Virus record (IMG/VR): IMGVR_UViG_3300028829_001583
Coordinates: 1 to 27,084 of that record
Strand: one strand, 5' to 3'
Length of the DNA: 27,084 bases
DNA from: a virus
Shown here: positions 10,889 through 19,400 of the stretch, one piece after another
Layout of the letters: each line of letters opens with the position of its first letter
Position numbering within the stretch: the stretch's first letter is position 1
Notes under the pieces: model-generated
The model's input: the letters and a program-made list of their open reading frames with translations, nothing else
Told to the model about the DNA's origin: nothing
Databases searched by the model: none
Made by a program: the position numbers and the translations under genes

Positions 10889-11077
10889 TTATCCTTTCTT
10901 TATATAACGTTTATGTTTAGTATGAAATCTATAATTAGGGTCATATCTATATTTATATCTACCTAAGTGAATATTATTTAGTTCCCATGCTTGGCTATAT
11001 ACCTCATATAGACTGAGTCTATTTTTAATAGCACATGCTATTGGGATAGCTATCCAATATCTAATCCAACTTCTCAT
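10889..11077 (-). CDS. Basic small protein with N-terminal hydrophobic segment
   Basis: A 62 aa basic protein with a hydrophobic N-terminus (MRSWIRYWIAIPIACAIKNR) that could act as a membrane anchor, followed by a Tyr/Arg/Lys-rich tail (LGRYKYRYDPNYRFHTKHKR). A GAGGGATAATTT site precedes the ATG; the gene starts 3 bp after the 31 aa zinc-ribbon gene. Function unknown. Confidence 0.55.
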   Translation of the reverse strand: MRSWIRYWIAIPIACAIKNRLSLYEVYSQAWELNNIHLGRYKYRYDPNYRFHTKHKRYIKKG

Positions 11078-11080
11078 AAA

Positions 11081-11176
11081 TTATCCCTCAAACATACGCA
11101 TATCTGCACATTGTTGACACATATAATCTATTATTTCATCGCTAGTACAGCAACATAAACTACACATAGTATTCAT
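11081..11176 (-). CDS. Tiny zinc-ribbon protein (31 aa)
   Basis: A 31 aa protein, MNTMCSLCCCTSDEIIDYMC followed by QQCADMRMFEG. Two CxxC pairs 13 residues apart make a minimal zinc ribbon. Despite its size it has a near-ideal ribosome-binding site (TAAAGGAGATTAT before ATG) and leads the run of overlapping small genes to its left, which supports its reality. Confidence 0.55.
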   Translation of the reverse strand: MNTMCSLCCCTSDEIIDYMCQQCADMRMFEG

Positions 11177-11272
11177 ATAATCTCCTTTATTTTTATGTGA
11201 TTGCGACAGCAGAACAGAAAAATAAGAAAGCTAACGGCTCACGCCTGACATTGACAAGTTACCAGCACTATT

Positions 11273-11312
11273 AAAAAAAAACTAGGTAGGCTAAATTAAT
11301 AACCCACCTAGT
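11273..11312 (-). terminator. Intrinsic terminator B (after the 85 aa gene)
   Basis: ACTAGGT and ACCTAGT form a 7 bp perfect stem, extended inward by two G-C pairs after one mismatch, with nine T following on the minus strand. The 16 nt core GGCTAAATTAATAACC (11289-11304) is identical to that in terminator A. It makes the 85 aa gene a single-gene transcript. Confidence 0.85.
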
Positions 11313-11321
11313 AATCTAATA

Positions 11322-11579
11322 TTAACTAACTAAAGTTTTACCCTTAGCAAAGCTATCTACACAAGGTGTACAAGCAGACCAATAGATAAACTTTTCTACG
11401 ATATCATAAGATTTAGTTGTCTTATTATACTCGCTACCAGCTTGGCGAAAGTTATCTTTACCTTTAGTTTTAGTAACACCACAATGTACACATTCAAATG
11501 ATTTACTATTTGTTTTAGTATCATTAGTAGTATCTTTAGCAACTGTATCAACAGCTGTAGTAGTTTCTGCAATTATCAT
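11322..11579 (-). CDS. Zinc-ribbon protein with Thr-rich N-terminus, first leftward gene
   Basis: An 85 aa protein: a disordered Thr/Asp-rich N-terminus (ETTTAVDTVAKDTTNDTKTN), then a zinc ribbon with CVHCG and, about 36 residues later, CTPC. The middle (FRQAGSEYNKTTKSYDIVEKFIYWSA) is a beta-hairpin insertion. It has an excellent ribosome-binding site (TAAAGGAGATAT before ATG) and its own strong terminator, so it is probably highly expressed and, as the first gene leftward from the divergent control region, made early. Role unknown; a host-takeover or DNA-binding factor is a reasonable inference. Confidence 0.7.
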   Translation of the reverse strand: MIIAETTTAVDTVAKDTTNDTKTNSKSFECVHCGVTKTKGKDNFRQAGSEYNKTTKSYDIVEKFIYWSACTPCVDSFAKGKTLVS

Positions 11580-11731
11580 ATATCTCCTTTAATAGATTTT
11601 TTTTTCGATTGCGTAGCGTGAGAAAAAACAATATGTTGTCTAGGTCAATATTAGATTAACTTGTATGACTAATTATATTTATATCATCTAGTATCATATG
11701 GATACAGTATTAACTAACTAGGTGGTATATT

Positions 11732-11748
11732 AACAGACGAAGTCTGTT
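11732..11748. repeat. Perfect hairpin with GAA loop
   Basis: AACAGAC and GTCTGTT form a 7 bp stem with a three-base GAA loop. It is followed on the plus strand by only two more pyrimidines (TC), so terminator function is weak; it adjoins the larger nested fold to its right. Confidence 0.5.
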
Positions 11749-11753
11749 TCGGA

Positions 11754-11853
11754 AGGTCAACCATATGGAATCTGTACTCATAACAAGATACTGTACAGAT
11801 TAAGCTATCAGATAGCCTATCAAAGAGAGTACAGATTACAGATTGTTTGACCT
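11754..11853. repeat. Nested inverted-repeat structure in the divergent region
   Basis: AGGTCAA (11754-11760) pairs with TTGACCT (11847-11853); inside it AATCTGTACTC (11769-11779) pairs with GAGTACAGATT (11827-11837); inside that GCTAT-CAG-ATAGC (11804-11816) forms a hairpin. A further GTACAGATT at 11793-11801 can compete for the middle helix, and ACAGATT is tandemly repeated at 11831-11844. The layout suits a cruciform, a repeated protein-binding site such as an operator or origin, or a structured RNA. Confidence 0.6.
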
Positions 11854-12107
11854 ACCGATGTTAATGTAGCTTCTCTCTAGTATATACGTATGTATAAAAA
11901 TATATGCTGGTAATCTTTTGTACTGTAAACCCCTGTGTCTATAGTCTTTGAGGGCACTAGCGGGCATTAGTACTGGTTAGTTTGATTAAAGCTTTCTAAG
12001 TGTCCCTGGGTACTGCCTTTGTCTTTCTAGTGTACTGTCTCGCCAGTCAGCAGCTTTCCGCATCCCGATTGCAACTTTACCTGTAACAAAATACTTGCGT
12101 TTAATGT

Positions 12108-12136
12108 TTGTAATTAACTGAACTATACCATATAAT
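12108..12136 (+). promoter_or_regulatory. Promoter for the rightward virion operon
   Basis: TTGTAA (12108-12113) and a perfect TATAAT (12131-12136) are separated by 17 bp, the best sigma-70-type promoter in the window. Transcription would start near 12143, giving a leader of about 30 nt with AAGGA before the terminase ATG. Confidence 0.65.
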
Positions 12137-12173
12137 TCTCACTAGGCAAACATCTAAGGAAAGATAGTGAAAT

Positions 12174-14096
12174 ATGACCGATACTACGCGTAACGTCATC
12201 TGCATAGCCGAGGGATGTAGGAAGAAATTAAAGGGTAAACAGCGTAAATTCCACTCCCCTACCTGTCAGAAAAGACAGTTTGCTAGAGATAAAGCACATA
12301 ACAAGAAGGTTGATGTAAAACCTATAAACGCTGAACGAGCTTCTGATGACGGAGACCACGCAACTGTAAGACGTGGACAGTATTACCGAGCTTTTGTAAG
12401 CGAAGGAATAGCTGAAACAGTTGCAACAGGCGAGATGACGGTAGTTGACGCTGCTTCCCTCCTTGGTTGCACATCAGCTACCGTGTCTCGTATGCTTGGT
12501 GCATACAAGATTGATGTACGCAACGAAGTTGCAGGGGAAGATTGGGAACTATCTGATGACGCAAAGGATGCATTAGAAAATTTTTCTAGCTTCCGTAGCA
12601 AATATTTTAGAACCGAGTTGGGGGTACAGTACGAAACAGCAGACTTCCATACTAACTGGGTAAATAACATTATAGATAGCATAGAAAATGGTAAAGAACT
12701 TTTAATACTAAGCCCCCCTAGACATGGAAAAACAGAACTGTTAATACACTTTGCTGTGTATCAAATATGCAAAAACCCTAATACACGTATTATGTGGGTT
12801 GGTGGTAACGAAGACATTGCAAAGAATGCATTGTCTGCTGTGCTTGATGTGTTAGATACTAACGAAGAACTACGTGAAGATTTCTGTCCACCAGGTACAT
12901 CTTTTAAACCTGATAACAGGTCAGGTAAAAACTGGTCACAAAATCAATTTACTGTAGGTACACGTACTGTTGCAGGTATTAAGTCACCGACAATGGTAGC
13001 TGTAGGTAAAGGTGGAAAGATTCTATCACGTGACTGTGACATAATTATTGCTGATGACATTGAAGACCACCAAACTACTATGCAACCTGGTGCAAGAGAA
13101 AGTACTAGACAATGGTGGACTACAACATTATCAAGTCGTAAAGAGGAACACACAGCTATTGTTGTTATTGGTTCACGTCAGCATCCTGATGATTTGTATA
13201 ACCATTTACTTGAGTCAGATAACTTTACAAGTATTGTAGAAACTGCACATAACTTAATGTGTGAAATACCAGAACACTTAGAAGATGAACATACAGATTG
13301 TATGTTATGGTCAAGCAAACGTTCTTACAAATGGTTAATGTCTCGATTACATTCTGCTGAATCAACTGGTGGTAGACAGACATTCGAAATGGTTTATTAC
13401 AACCAAGCTTATGTAGAAGGTACACAGATATTTACTATGAACATTGTTGACCAGTGTATGCGACCAGACTTAGTACTAGGACAAGTATATAAAAACTTAT
13501 ATTTAGTAGCTGGACTTGACCCTGCATCATCAGGGTATCAAGCATCAGTGCTATGGGGTATAGACCAATACCGTGGTGAGTTATATCTAGTTGACCTAGA
13601 AAATAGAAGAGGTGGAGGTATTAGAGCTGCACTAGACCAAATGGCTGATTGGGCACACAAGTATGATTGTAGACATTGGATAGTTGAAGAGAATGGTTTT
13701 CAAACAGCTATACGTCAAGATGCTGCAATAAAAGAATTTACACTACGTAGTGGTATAACAGTACAAGGACATTTGACTGGTAAAAACAAACACGACCCAC
13801 TATATGGTGTAGGTGCTATGGCTGATTTGTTTGAAGCAAAAAAAATACACCTACCTACTGGTGATGGAGAATCTAGTTCCAAAGTACAGAAATATCGACA
13901 ACAACTGTTATACTTTGATGGAAAACCTGTTTCCAAAAGAAACAAAGAGAAAACTGATATAGTTATGGCTAGTTGGTTTCCAATGAAAGTTTTTAGACGT
14001 ATGCAAAAAGAGCATGCTGCTGATATAGGATTAGACTATAATCCAAGTTATGGAGATTATAAAATGACAGATATGAATAACGCACCATGGGAATAG
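12174..14096 (+). CDS. terL: Terminase large subunit with N-terminal zinc and HTH extension
   Basis: A 640 aa DNA-packaging motor. The ATPase half has Walker A SPPRHGKT (180-187), Walker B CDIIIADDIED (288-298) and the coupling motif GSRQHPDD (333-340). The nuclease half has the RNase H-like acidic residues in VAGLDP (Asp449), IVEEN (505-506) and KTDIVMA (Asp595). It hydrolyses ATP to drive DNA into the procapsid and cuts the concatemer. Unusually, about 150 residues precede the motor: a Cys-rich part (Cys10, Cys15, His27, Cys31) and a helix-turn-helix (GEMTVVDAASLLGCTSATVSRML, about 86-108) of the type normally found in the small terminase subunit or a regulator. No separate small subunit gene lies next to it. 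It overlaps the portal gene by 10 bp. Confidence 0.95.
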   Translation: MTDTTRNVICIAEGCRKKLKGKQRKFHSPTCQKRQFARDKAHNKKVDVKPINAERASDDGDHATVRRGQYYRAFVSEGIAETVATGEMTVVDAASLLGCTSATVSRMLGAYKIDVRNEVAGEDWELSDDAKDALENFSSFRSKYFRTELGVQYETADFHTNWVNNIIDSIENGKELLILSPPRHGKTELLIHFAVYQICKNPNTRIMWVGGNEDIAKNALSAVLDVLDTNEELREDFCPPGTSFKPDNRSGKNWSQNQFTVGTRTVAGIKSPTMVAVGKGGKILSRDCDIIIADDIEDHQTTMQPGARESTRQWWTTTLSSRKEEHTAIVVIGSRQHPDDLYNHLLESDNFTSIVETAHNLMCEIPEHLEDEHTDCMLWSSKRSYKWLMSRLHSAESTGGRQTFEMVYYNQAYVEGTQIFTMNIVDQCMRPDLVLGQVYKNLYLVAGLDPASSGYQASVLWGIDQYRGELYLVDLENRRGGGIRAALDQMADWAHKYDCRHWIVEENGFQTAIRQDAAIKEFTLRSGITVQGHLTGKNKHDPLYGVGAMADLFEAKKIHLPTGDGESSSKVQKYRQQLLYFDGKPVSKRNKEKTDIVMASWFPMKVFRRMQKEHAADIGLDYNPSYGDYKMTDMNNAPWE

Positions 14097-15868
14097 AAAA
14101 TTTAGACATTAAAAACTATCAAGAGATAGTTAAAAATGCTGCTGAACTCACATCAGGTAAATTAGTACAAGAACGTCAAGTACAAAAAGCTAGAATAAAA
14201 GCAATCCTCAATGGTGGTGCTGATGGTATCAAAGCTTTACTAGGTAATACAATGGAAACTTCTGATGCTGATTTGTTACCAGCTCCTAACATGTTGCAGT
14301 CTGGTATTGACCGACTTGCACAAAAAATTTCAGGTATACCACAAGTACGAGTAGATGTACCTAACGAAAATGATTCACAAAGAAGTAAAATACGTGCAGA
14401 AAAATTAGAACGTATTGTTACTAACTATGATGAAAAACAAAATTTAACTTTACAATTAGCACAAGCATCTAGGTGGCTACCAGGTTATGGTTACTGTGCT
14501 TGGGTAATAACTACAAGAAGAGATAAGAATGGTTATCTTTATCCATCAGCAGAACTAAGAGACCCTTATGATACATTCCCAGGAAACTTTGGACCTGACC
14601 AACAACCAAGAGAGATGGCTGTTATTAGACGTGTGCCTAGATATAAACTTGCACAAATTTATCCAGAATTTTCTAAAGAAATTTTAAAGATAGATGAAGA
14701 TGACACAGATTCACAATCAGATACAGCTACTCCGTTTATGTCTTATGAAAACAACAGAGAACAAGGTTGGGAAGATAACACATACTCTGGTGTACGTATT
14801 ATTGAATATTATGACCAAGGTGGTACTTATGTAGTATTCCCAGAACGTAATATGATTCTTGACTTTATACCAAACGTATTATCTACACCACCGTTTGTTT
14901 TTATGAAGAAATTTTCTTTTGACCAACTTAAAGGTCAATATGACCACGTAATAGGTTTGATGGCAATGATGGCAAAGATTAACATTATGTCAGCAATTGC
15001 TATGGAAGATAGCGTATTTACAGAAACCAACATATCAGGAGAGATAGAATCTGGACAATACAGAAAAGGTAGATTTGCAGTAAATTATCTAGCTCCAGGT
15101 ACGCAGGTTTCTAAACCAATGAACAACATTCCGTATCAGTTGTTTCAACAAATAGATAGATTAGAACGACAGCTTAGATTAGTAGGTGGTTATCCAGTTA
15201 CTGATGATGCACAGTCACCTAACTCTTTTGTTACTGGTGCTGGATTGCAAGAACTTAATGGTGCTATGTCATTAATGATTAATGAATATAGAGAAATAGT
15301 AAAACACGCTATTGTTGAAATGGATGCTAAGCGTTTAGAAATGGATGTAGTAATATCTTACTCACAAGAAATTTCTAAAAAACCTATGGCAGGTTTCTTT
15401 AACGGTTCAGCTTTTGCAGAAAACTATTCTCCATTAGCAGACATTGGTGGAGACTTTAGAACAAGACGTATCTATGGTGTTATGGCTGGTTTTGATGAAC
15501 CTCAAAAAATTGTAACTGGTTTGCAATTACTACAAGCAGGTGTTATAGACGTAGAAACATTACAAGATAACATTGATGGTTTAGAAAATATAGCTAAAGT
15601 ACAAGAACGTATTAGAAAAAATAAAGCAGAACAAGTATTATTTGATTCTATATTAGCTAGGTCAGCACAAGGAGATGCACAAGCAACTATGGCAGCTATT
15701 GCTATATATGAATATCCATCTGCTATAACTGATATTATGAAACAATTCTATACACCTGAAGAACCGCAAATGTCTCCAGAGCAAGAAGCAATGATACAAC
15801 AACAACTAGCACAACAGATGGGAGGACAAGGTGGACCTCCAACTATGGCACAAGCTTTTGGTATGTAA
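14087..15868 (+). CDS. Portal protein
   Basis: A 593 aa protein directly after terL, the usual position of the portal, which forms the dodecameric ring at the capsid vertex that the terminase docks on. Recognisable portal features include the early N-terminal helices, the segment NMLQSGIDRLAQKISGIPQVRVDVP (about 67-90), LRDPYDTFPGNFGPDQQPREM (about 161-181) in the stem/wing region, and a long C-terminal helical part with a Gln/Met-rich tail (SPEQEAMIQQQLAQQMGG), typical of portal crowns. Length is at the large end for podovirus- and siphovirus-type portals. Translation start lies inside the end of terL. Identification rests on position and general pattern, without a single invariant motif. 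Confidence 0.82.
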   Translation: MGIENLDIKNYQEIVKNAAELTSGKLVQERQVQKARIKAILNGGADGIKALLGNTMETSDADLLPAPNMLQSGIDRLAQKISGIPQVRVDVPNENDSQRSKIRAEKLERIVTNYDEKQNLTLQLAQASRWLPGYGYCAWVITTRRDKNGYLYPSAELRDPYDTFPGNFGPDQQPREMAVIRRVPRYKLAQIYPEFSKEILKIDEDDTDSQSDTATPFMSYENNREQGWEDNTYSGVRIIEYYDQGGTYVVFPERNMILDFIPNVLSTPPFVFMKKFSFDQLKGQYDHVIGLMAMMAKINIMSAIAMEDSVFTETNISGEIESGQYRKGRFAVNYLAPGTQVSKPMNNIPYQLFQQIDRLERQLRLVGGYPVTDDAQSPNSFVTGAGLQELNGAMSLMINEYREIVKHAIVEMDAKRLEMDVVISYSQEISKKPMAGFFNGSAFAENYSPLADIGGDFRTRRIYGVMAGFDEPQKIVTGLQLLQAGVIDVETLQDNIDGLENIAKVQERIRKNKAEQVLFDSILARSAQGDAQATMAAIAIYEYPSAITDIMKQFYTPEEPQMSPEQEAMIQQQLAQQMGGQGGPPTMAQAFGM

Positions 15869-15869
15869 A

Positions 15870-16034
15870 ATGGATGAATTTTTAGAAACAGAATTTTGGG
15901 ACATGATATATAACGAATATGGTGTAACTGATGAATTAGATATATTGTCAGAAAATGTAACTGAAATTATAAATGTACAAAAAGGTATAATTATATTAAT
16001 AACAAAGGATTTTTATAATGGCAAAGAGTCGTAG
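15870..16034 (+). CDS. Small hypothetical protein
   Basis: A 54 aa acidic protein (MDEFLETEFWDMIYNEYGVT ... IIILITKDFYNGKES). The ATG lies one base after the portal stop, so it is probably translated by coupling; a longer frame starts inside the portal gene but would overlap by 38 bp. It overlaps the next gene by 17 bp. No domain recognised; small acidic proteins here are sometimes assembly cofactors, but this is inference. Confidence 0.55.
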   Translation: MDEFLETEFWDMIYNEYGVTDELDILSENVTEIINVQKGIIILITKDFYNGKES

Positions 16035-16443
16035 AGGCGGAGCAAGACAACCTAAAAAACCAGCACCAGTAGCAGCAGCAGGTCCTGGAGCAGGTCCAGG
16101 TCAAAATAGAACAGATGGTGGACCAGCTAGCTCTAAACAGCCTATTCGTAGAATACCTGGACAAGATTATGGTGAAGGTAAACAATTAGTAGAACAACAA
16201 CAAGCTGCACCATTACCTAACAATCAAGGTATATCAGTACCTACTCAACAAGGAATGTCTCAAAGACCTAATGTTTTTGGTGCAACAGATAGACCATCAG
16301 AACCAGTAACTGAAGGTGTTCCAATAGGAGACGGTAGTTTTCCTATAGAAGGAAATAGTGATACGAATATATTCTTAGCTGCATTATATTCTCAAAATCC
16401 ACATCCTGCTATAGCAGAATTACTAAATTCAGGTAATGAATGA
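16018..16443 (+). CDS. Pro/Gln/Gly-rich low-complexity protein
   Basis: A 141 aa protein with a basic N-terminus (MAKSRRGGARQPKKPAP), an Ala/Gly/Pro stretch, then a disordered Gln/Pro/Asn-rich middle, and a short helical C-terminus (NIFLAALYSQNPHPAIAELL). It has an AAAGGA ribosome-binding site at good spacing. The composition suggests an intrinsically disordered virion or assembly protein. Its stop overlaps the start of the giant gene (ATGA), so both are made from one message. Confidence 0.65.
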   Translation: MAKSRRGGARQPKKPAPVAAAGPGAGPGQNRTDGGPASSKQPIRRIPGQDYGEGKQLVEQQQAAPLPNNQGISVPTQQGMSQRPNVFGATDRPSEPVTEGVPIGDGSFPIEGNSDTNIFLAALYSQNPHPAIAELLNSGNE

Positions 16444-19400
16444 TATTTGGAGATTATTTTTTTGAAAAAGATTTTTTAAAAATCAAAGATAGACAAAATA
16501 GATTATACAAAAATTATAAAGAAATAGCTAAAGCTAATCCACAATTAGCAGAAAACGTTATAAACATAACAGAAAACAATCCTATGCTTCCTAAAGCTAC
16601 AGTTAAAGCAGCTGCAGAGCTTGGAGAAGACCCTAACTCAGATAGATTAAACGAAATTAACTCACAACTGTATGAACAGTTTTCTAAAAAAGAAGCTGAA
16701 ATTTGGGAGTTTATGAACGATAAGTATCAAAACACCGAATATGTAGATGATATGAGATTCACAGCTGCTAATTGGATTAAAGGTGATACACAGTATGGTG
16801 TGTGGATAGGTGCAGCTATGGACCATTATAAAGAAACAGCTTCTAAATACAGTTTTTTGCCTAATACTGGTTTTTATAAAGACGGTTTTCAAATAGACGT
16901 ACAAGATAAAAGTGGTAATACAGTTACTGTTCCTAACCCAGATGCTCCTATGGCAGGTAGAATTTGGCAATACATGTCTTCTGTTTTAGCTTATGACAAA
17001 ATGTTAAGAGATGGTGTAGACCCTACTACTGCTATTAACGTACCAAGAATTGATATAAGTAAAACACAAATAGCTAATTTAGGTGTAGATACAGGTTGGT
17101 CTGGAAAAATAGACAAGTTAGTAGATTCTTTTAAAGAAGCTCAAGAAATGGCTGGAGATACAATTTGGCAAGCTATGAGGATGAAAACAGTTGCTGGTGA
17201 ACCTATAAACTATAACAGAGACAAATGGTTTTTATTTGAAACTATTGATGTAGAACAAATGCCTCAATACAATGATTTAGTAAATATTTATGGATACACA
17301 CCAGAAAAAGCTAAAGAACTCATATACAAAAAAATTGGTGAACCATTAGCACCATTAGATAAACCTGGTGAAATAAACTATTTAAGCTCTGATAATCCTA
17401 ATAAAATAAACTTTTATGCTGGTAGAAGAAATAAAGGATTTGTTTATAGTGCTGAAGACCCTGGAAGGACTCAAGAAGGTTATCAACAATTAGTTCCTTA
17501 TTCACCTGGAAGGTATCAAGCAGCTTTTGTATCAGCACCTGGTACAGAAACTTATAACAAATTATCTGGTGCTATTGACTTAGTTTATTCAGCAGTTCCT
17601 GAATTGCTTTTAGATAAAGGTGTAGGTCAAGTAATGAATCAATTTAAAAACCTTAGACGTGTAAATAAACTTTTAGACCAAGAAACAGGAGAAGTTTTAG
17701 CTACAGGTAAAAGATTTAAACTTAATCAACAAGGTTTAAGAAAAGAAGCTGAAGAACAAATTGCTAAAGATATAGAAGGTTTATCTGGTGAAGGTCTAAA
17801 AGATTATATGTTAGGTGCTAATGCTAAATTAAAAGCTATTGATACTGGTGCAGCAAGAGTTACTAAAGCTACTGATAGACAAGTTAAAGAATATGGTTTT
17901 TTTGGTGAACGTGTACCTAAATTTTTTAGACAAACAAAAGATGAATTTTTAGATACACCGTTTATGAATCAATTATTCTATTCGTTAGCTGACGAAACAG
18001 AAGAAATGGTTATAAAAGCTAATCCATTCTTTAGAGGTTTAAATGGTAGGTTTGTTGGTGAAATAGTAAAAGCAAAAAACCCTGCAAAAATTAAAGAGTT
18101 ATTTGGTTCTTTATTAGACGAAGGTGTAAGTATTGGTAAATACACTAGCAAAGGTTTTGAACAAATAAATACTATGCCTAAAGTTGCATCTTTTGCATTA
18201 AACAAAGCATTGGTAAGTACAGCAAAAACTGGTAAAAAATTACAAAGTTCTACAAACGTTGGTAAACAAATAGCTGGTAAAGCATTATCTACTATAGGAA
18301 ATGAACAAGCAGCATTTAGAAGTGCTAGAAGTTACTTAGGACAAGGTTTAAATATTGCAATGTCTCCTTTACGTAATACACCTAACAAAAAGTTTTTATC
18401 TGTATTAAAACCATTGTCAAGAAATGATGGAATTATTGACGGAACTATAGCAGCAAGTAGATGGTTACCTAAAAAAGAACAACTTATTGAAGCTGCGTTA
18501 AATGCTAAATCTAATGTAGAAGAACTAACAAATATTACAAGTAAAAAATATGAAAAAATGTTAGGGTTCAACTCTACTTTTAATGCTGGTAGTACTCCTT
18601 CACAACAAAGAATGCTTGGATTAATACCAGAAATGGGTTTACCGTTAAGAAACTTTACACAAGCTTATGACCAGTTGTTTGCACATTTGCAAAGTACAGG
18701 TTATGACTCAGCAGTAGGTTCTAAAATACTAGAAGAGTTTAGAGGATTAAAATATCAAGACCATAGAACTGTTAGAAAGTTTGCTTACGAACAAAGAGTT
18801 AGAGATATACAACATGTTAGGGCTAAAGGCGGTAATCACGAAATTATGGCAGAAGCTTTAGAAAATTATTCTAAAGGTGAAGAAGATAGATTTATTATGT
18901 TTATTAACGAATTTGGGGATGACATGCCTTTTGCAGGAAATTTACCTGAAGGTCTAGAAAAAATGACTTATAAAAATTGGGATGGTACAGATAGAGAAGT
19001 TATCATACCTACTGCACATCTTATGTCTGAAATGGCAGATAACTCAGTACAGTTAACAGATTATAATTTAATGAAACGTTCTATGTCTTCATTGTTTACT
19101 TATTACGATGATATGAACTCTTTAACACAAACATTTACAATACCTGTAAAAAATGCTAAAGATTACATGACTAAATATAAATTTGGATTTAGTAAAGAAT
19201 ATACAGAAAATCCTTTTATAGATTACACAACAGGACAATTAAAAGGTATACCTGTAGATAAACTAGGTAAAGATGCTATAACTTTTGCTTTAGATTATTA
19301 CAACCGAAATATATTTAAACCAGCTGTTTTATTACGATATGCTTTTTTTAGTAGAGTTTTCTTAGAAGAATCAATGCGTTTTGCTGCTGGACATATGGAT

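Larger units (their letters stand above)
11580..12173. promoter_or_regulatory. Divergent non-coding control region
   Basis: A 594 bp region without a credible ORF, separating leftward and rightward gene sets. The left two-thirds contains dense inverted repeats (hairpins at 11691-11705 and 11732-11748 and a three-helix fold at 11754-11853). The right end holds a good promoter for the virion operon. Positions 11880-12060 are GC-richer but show no fold or ORF I can support. It must hold the start signals for both arms and could include a replication origin. Confidence 0.6.
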
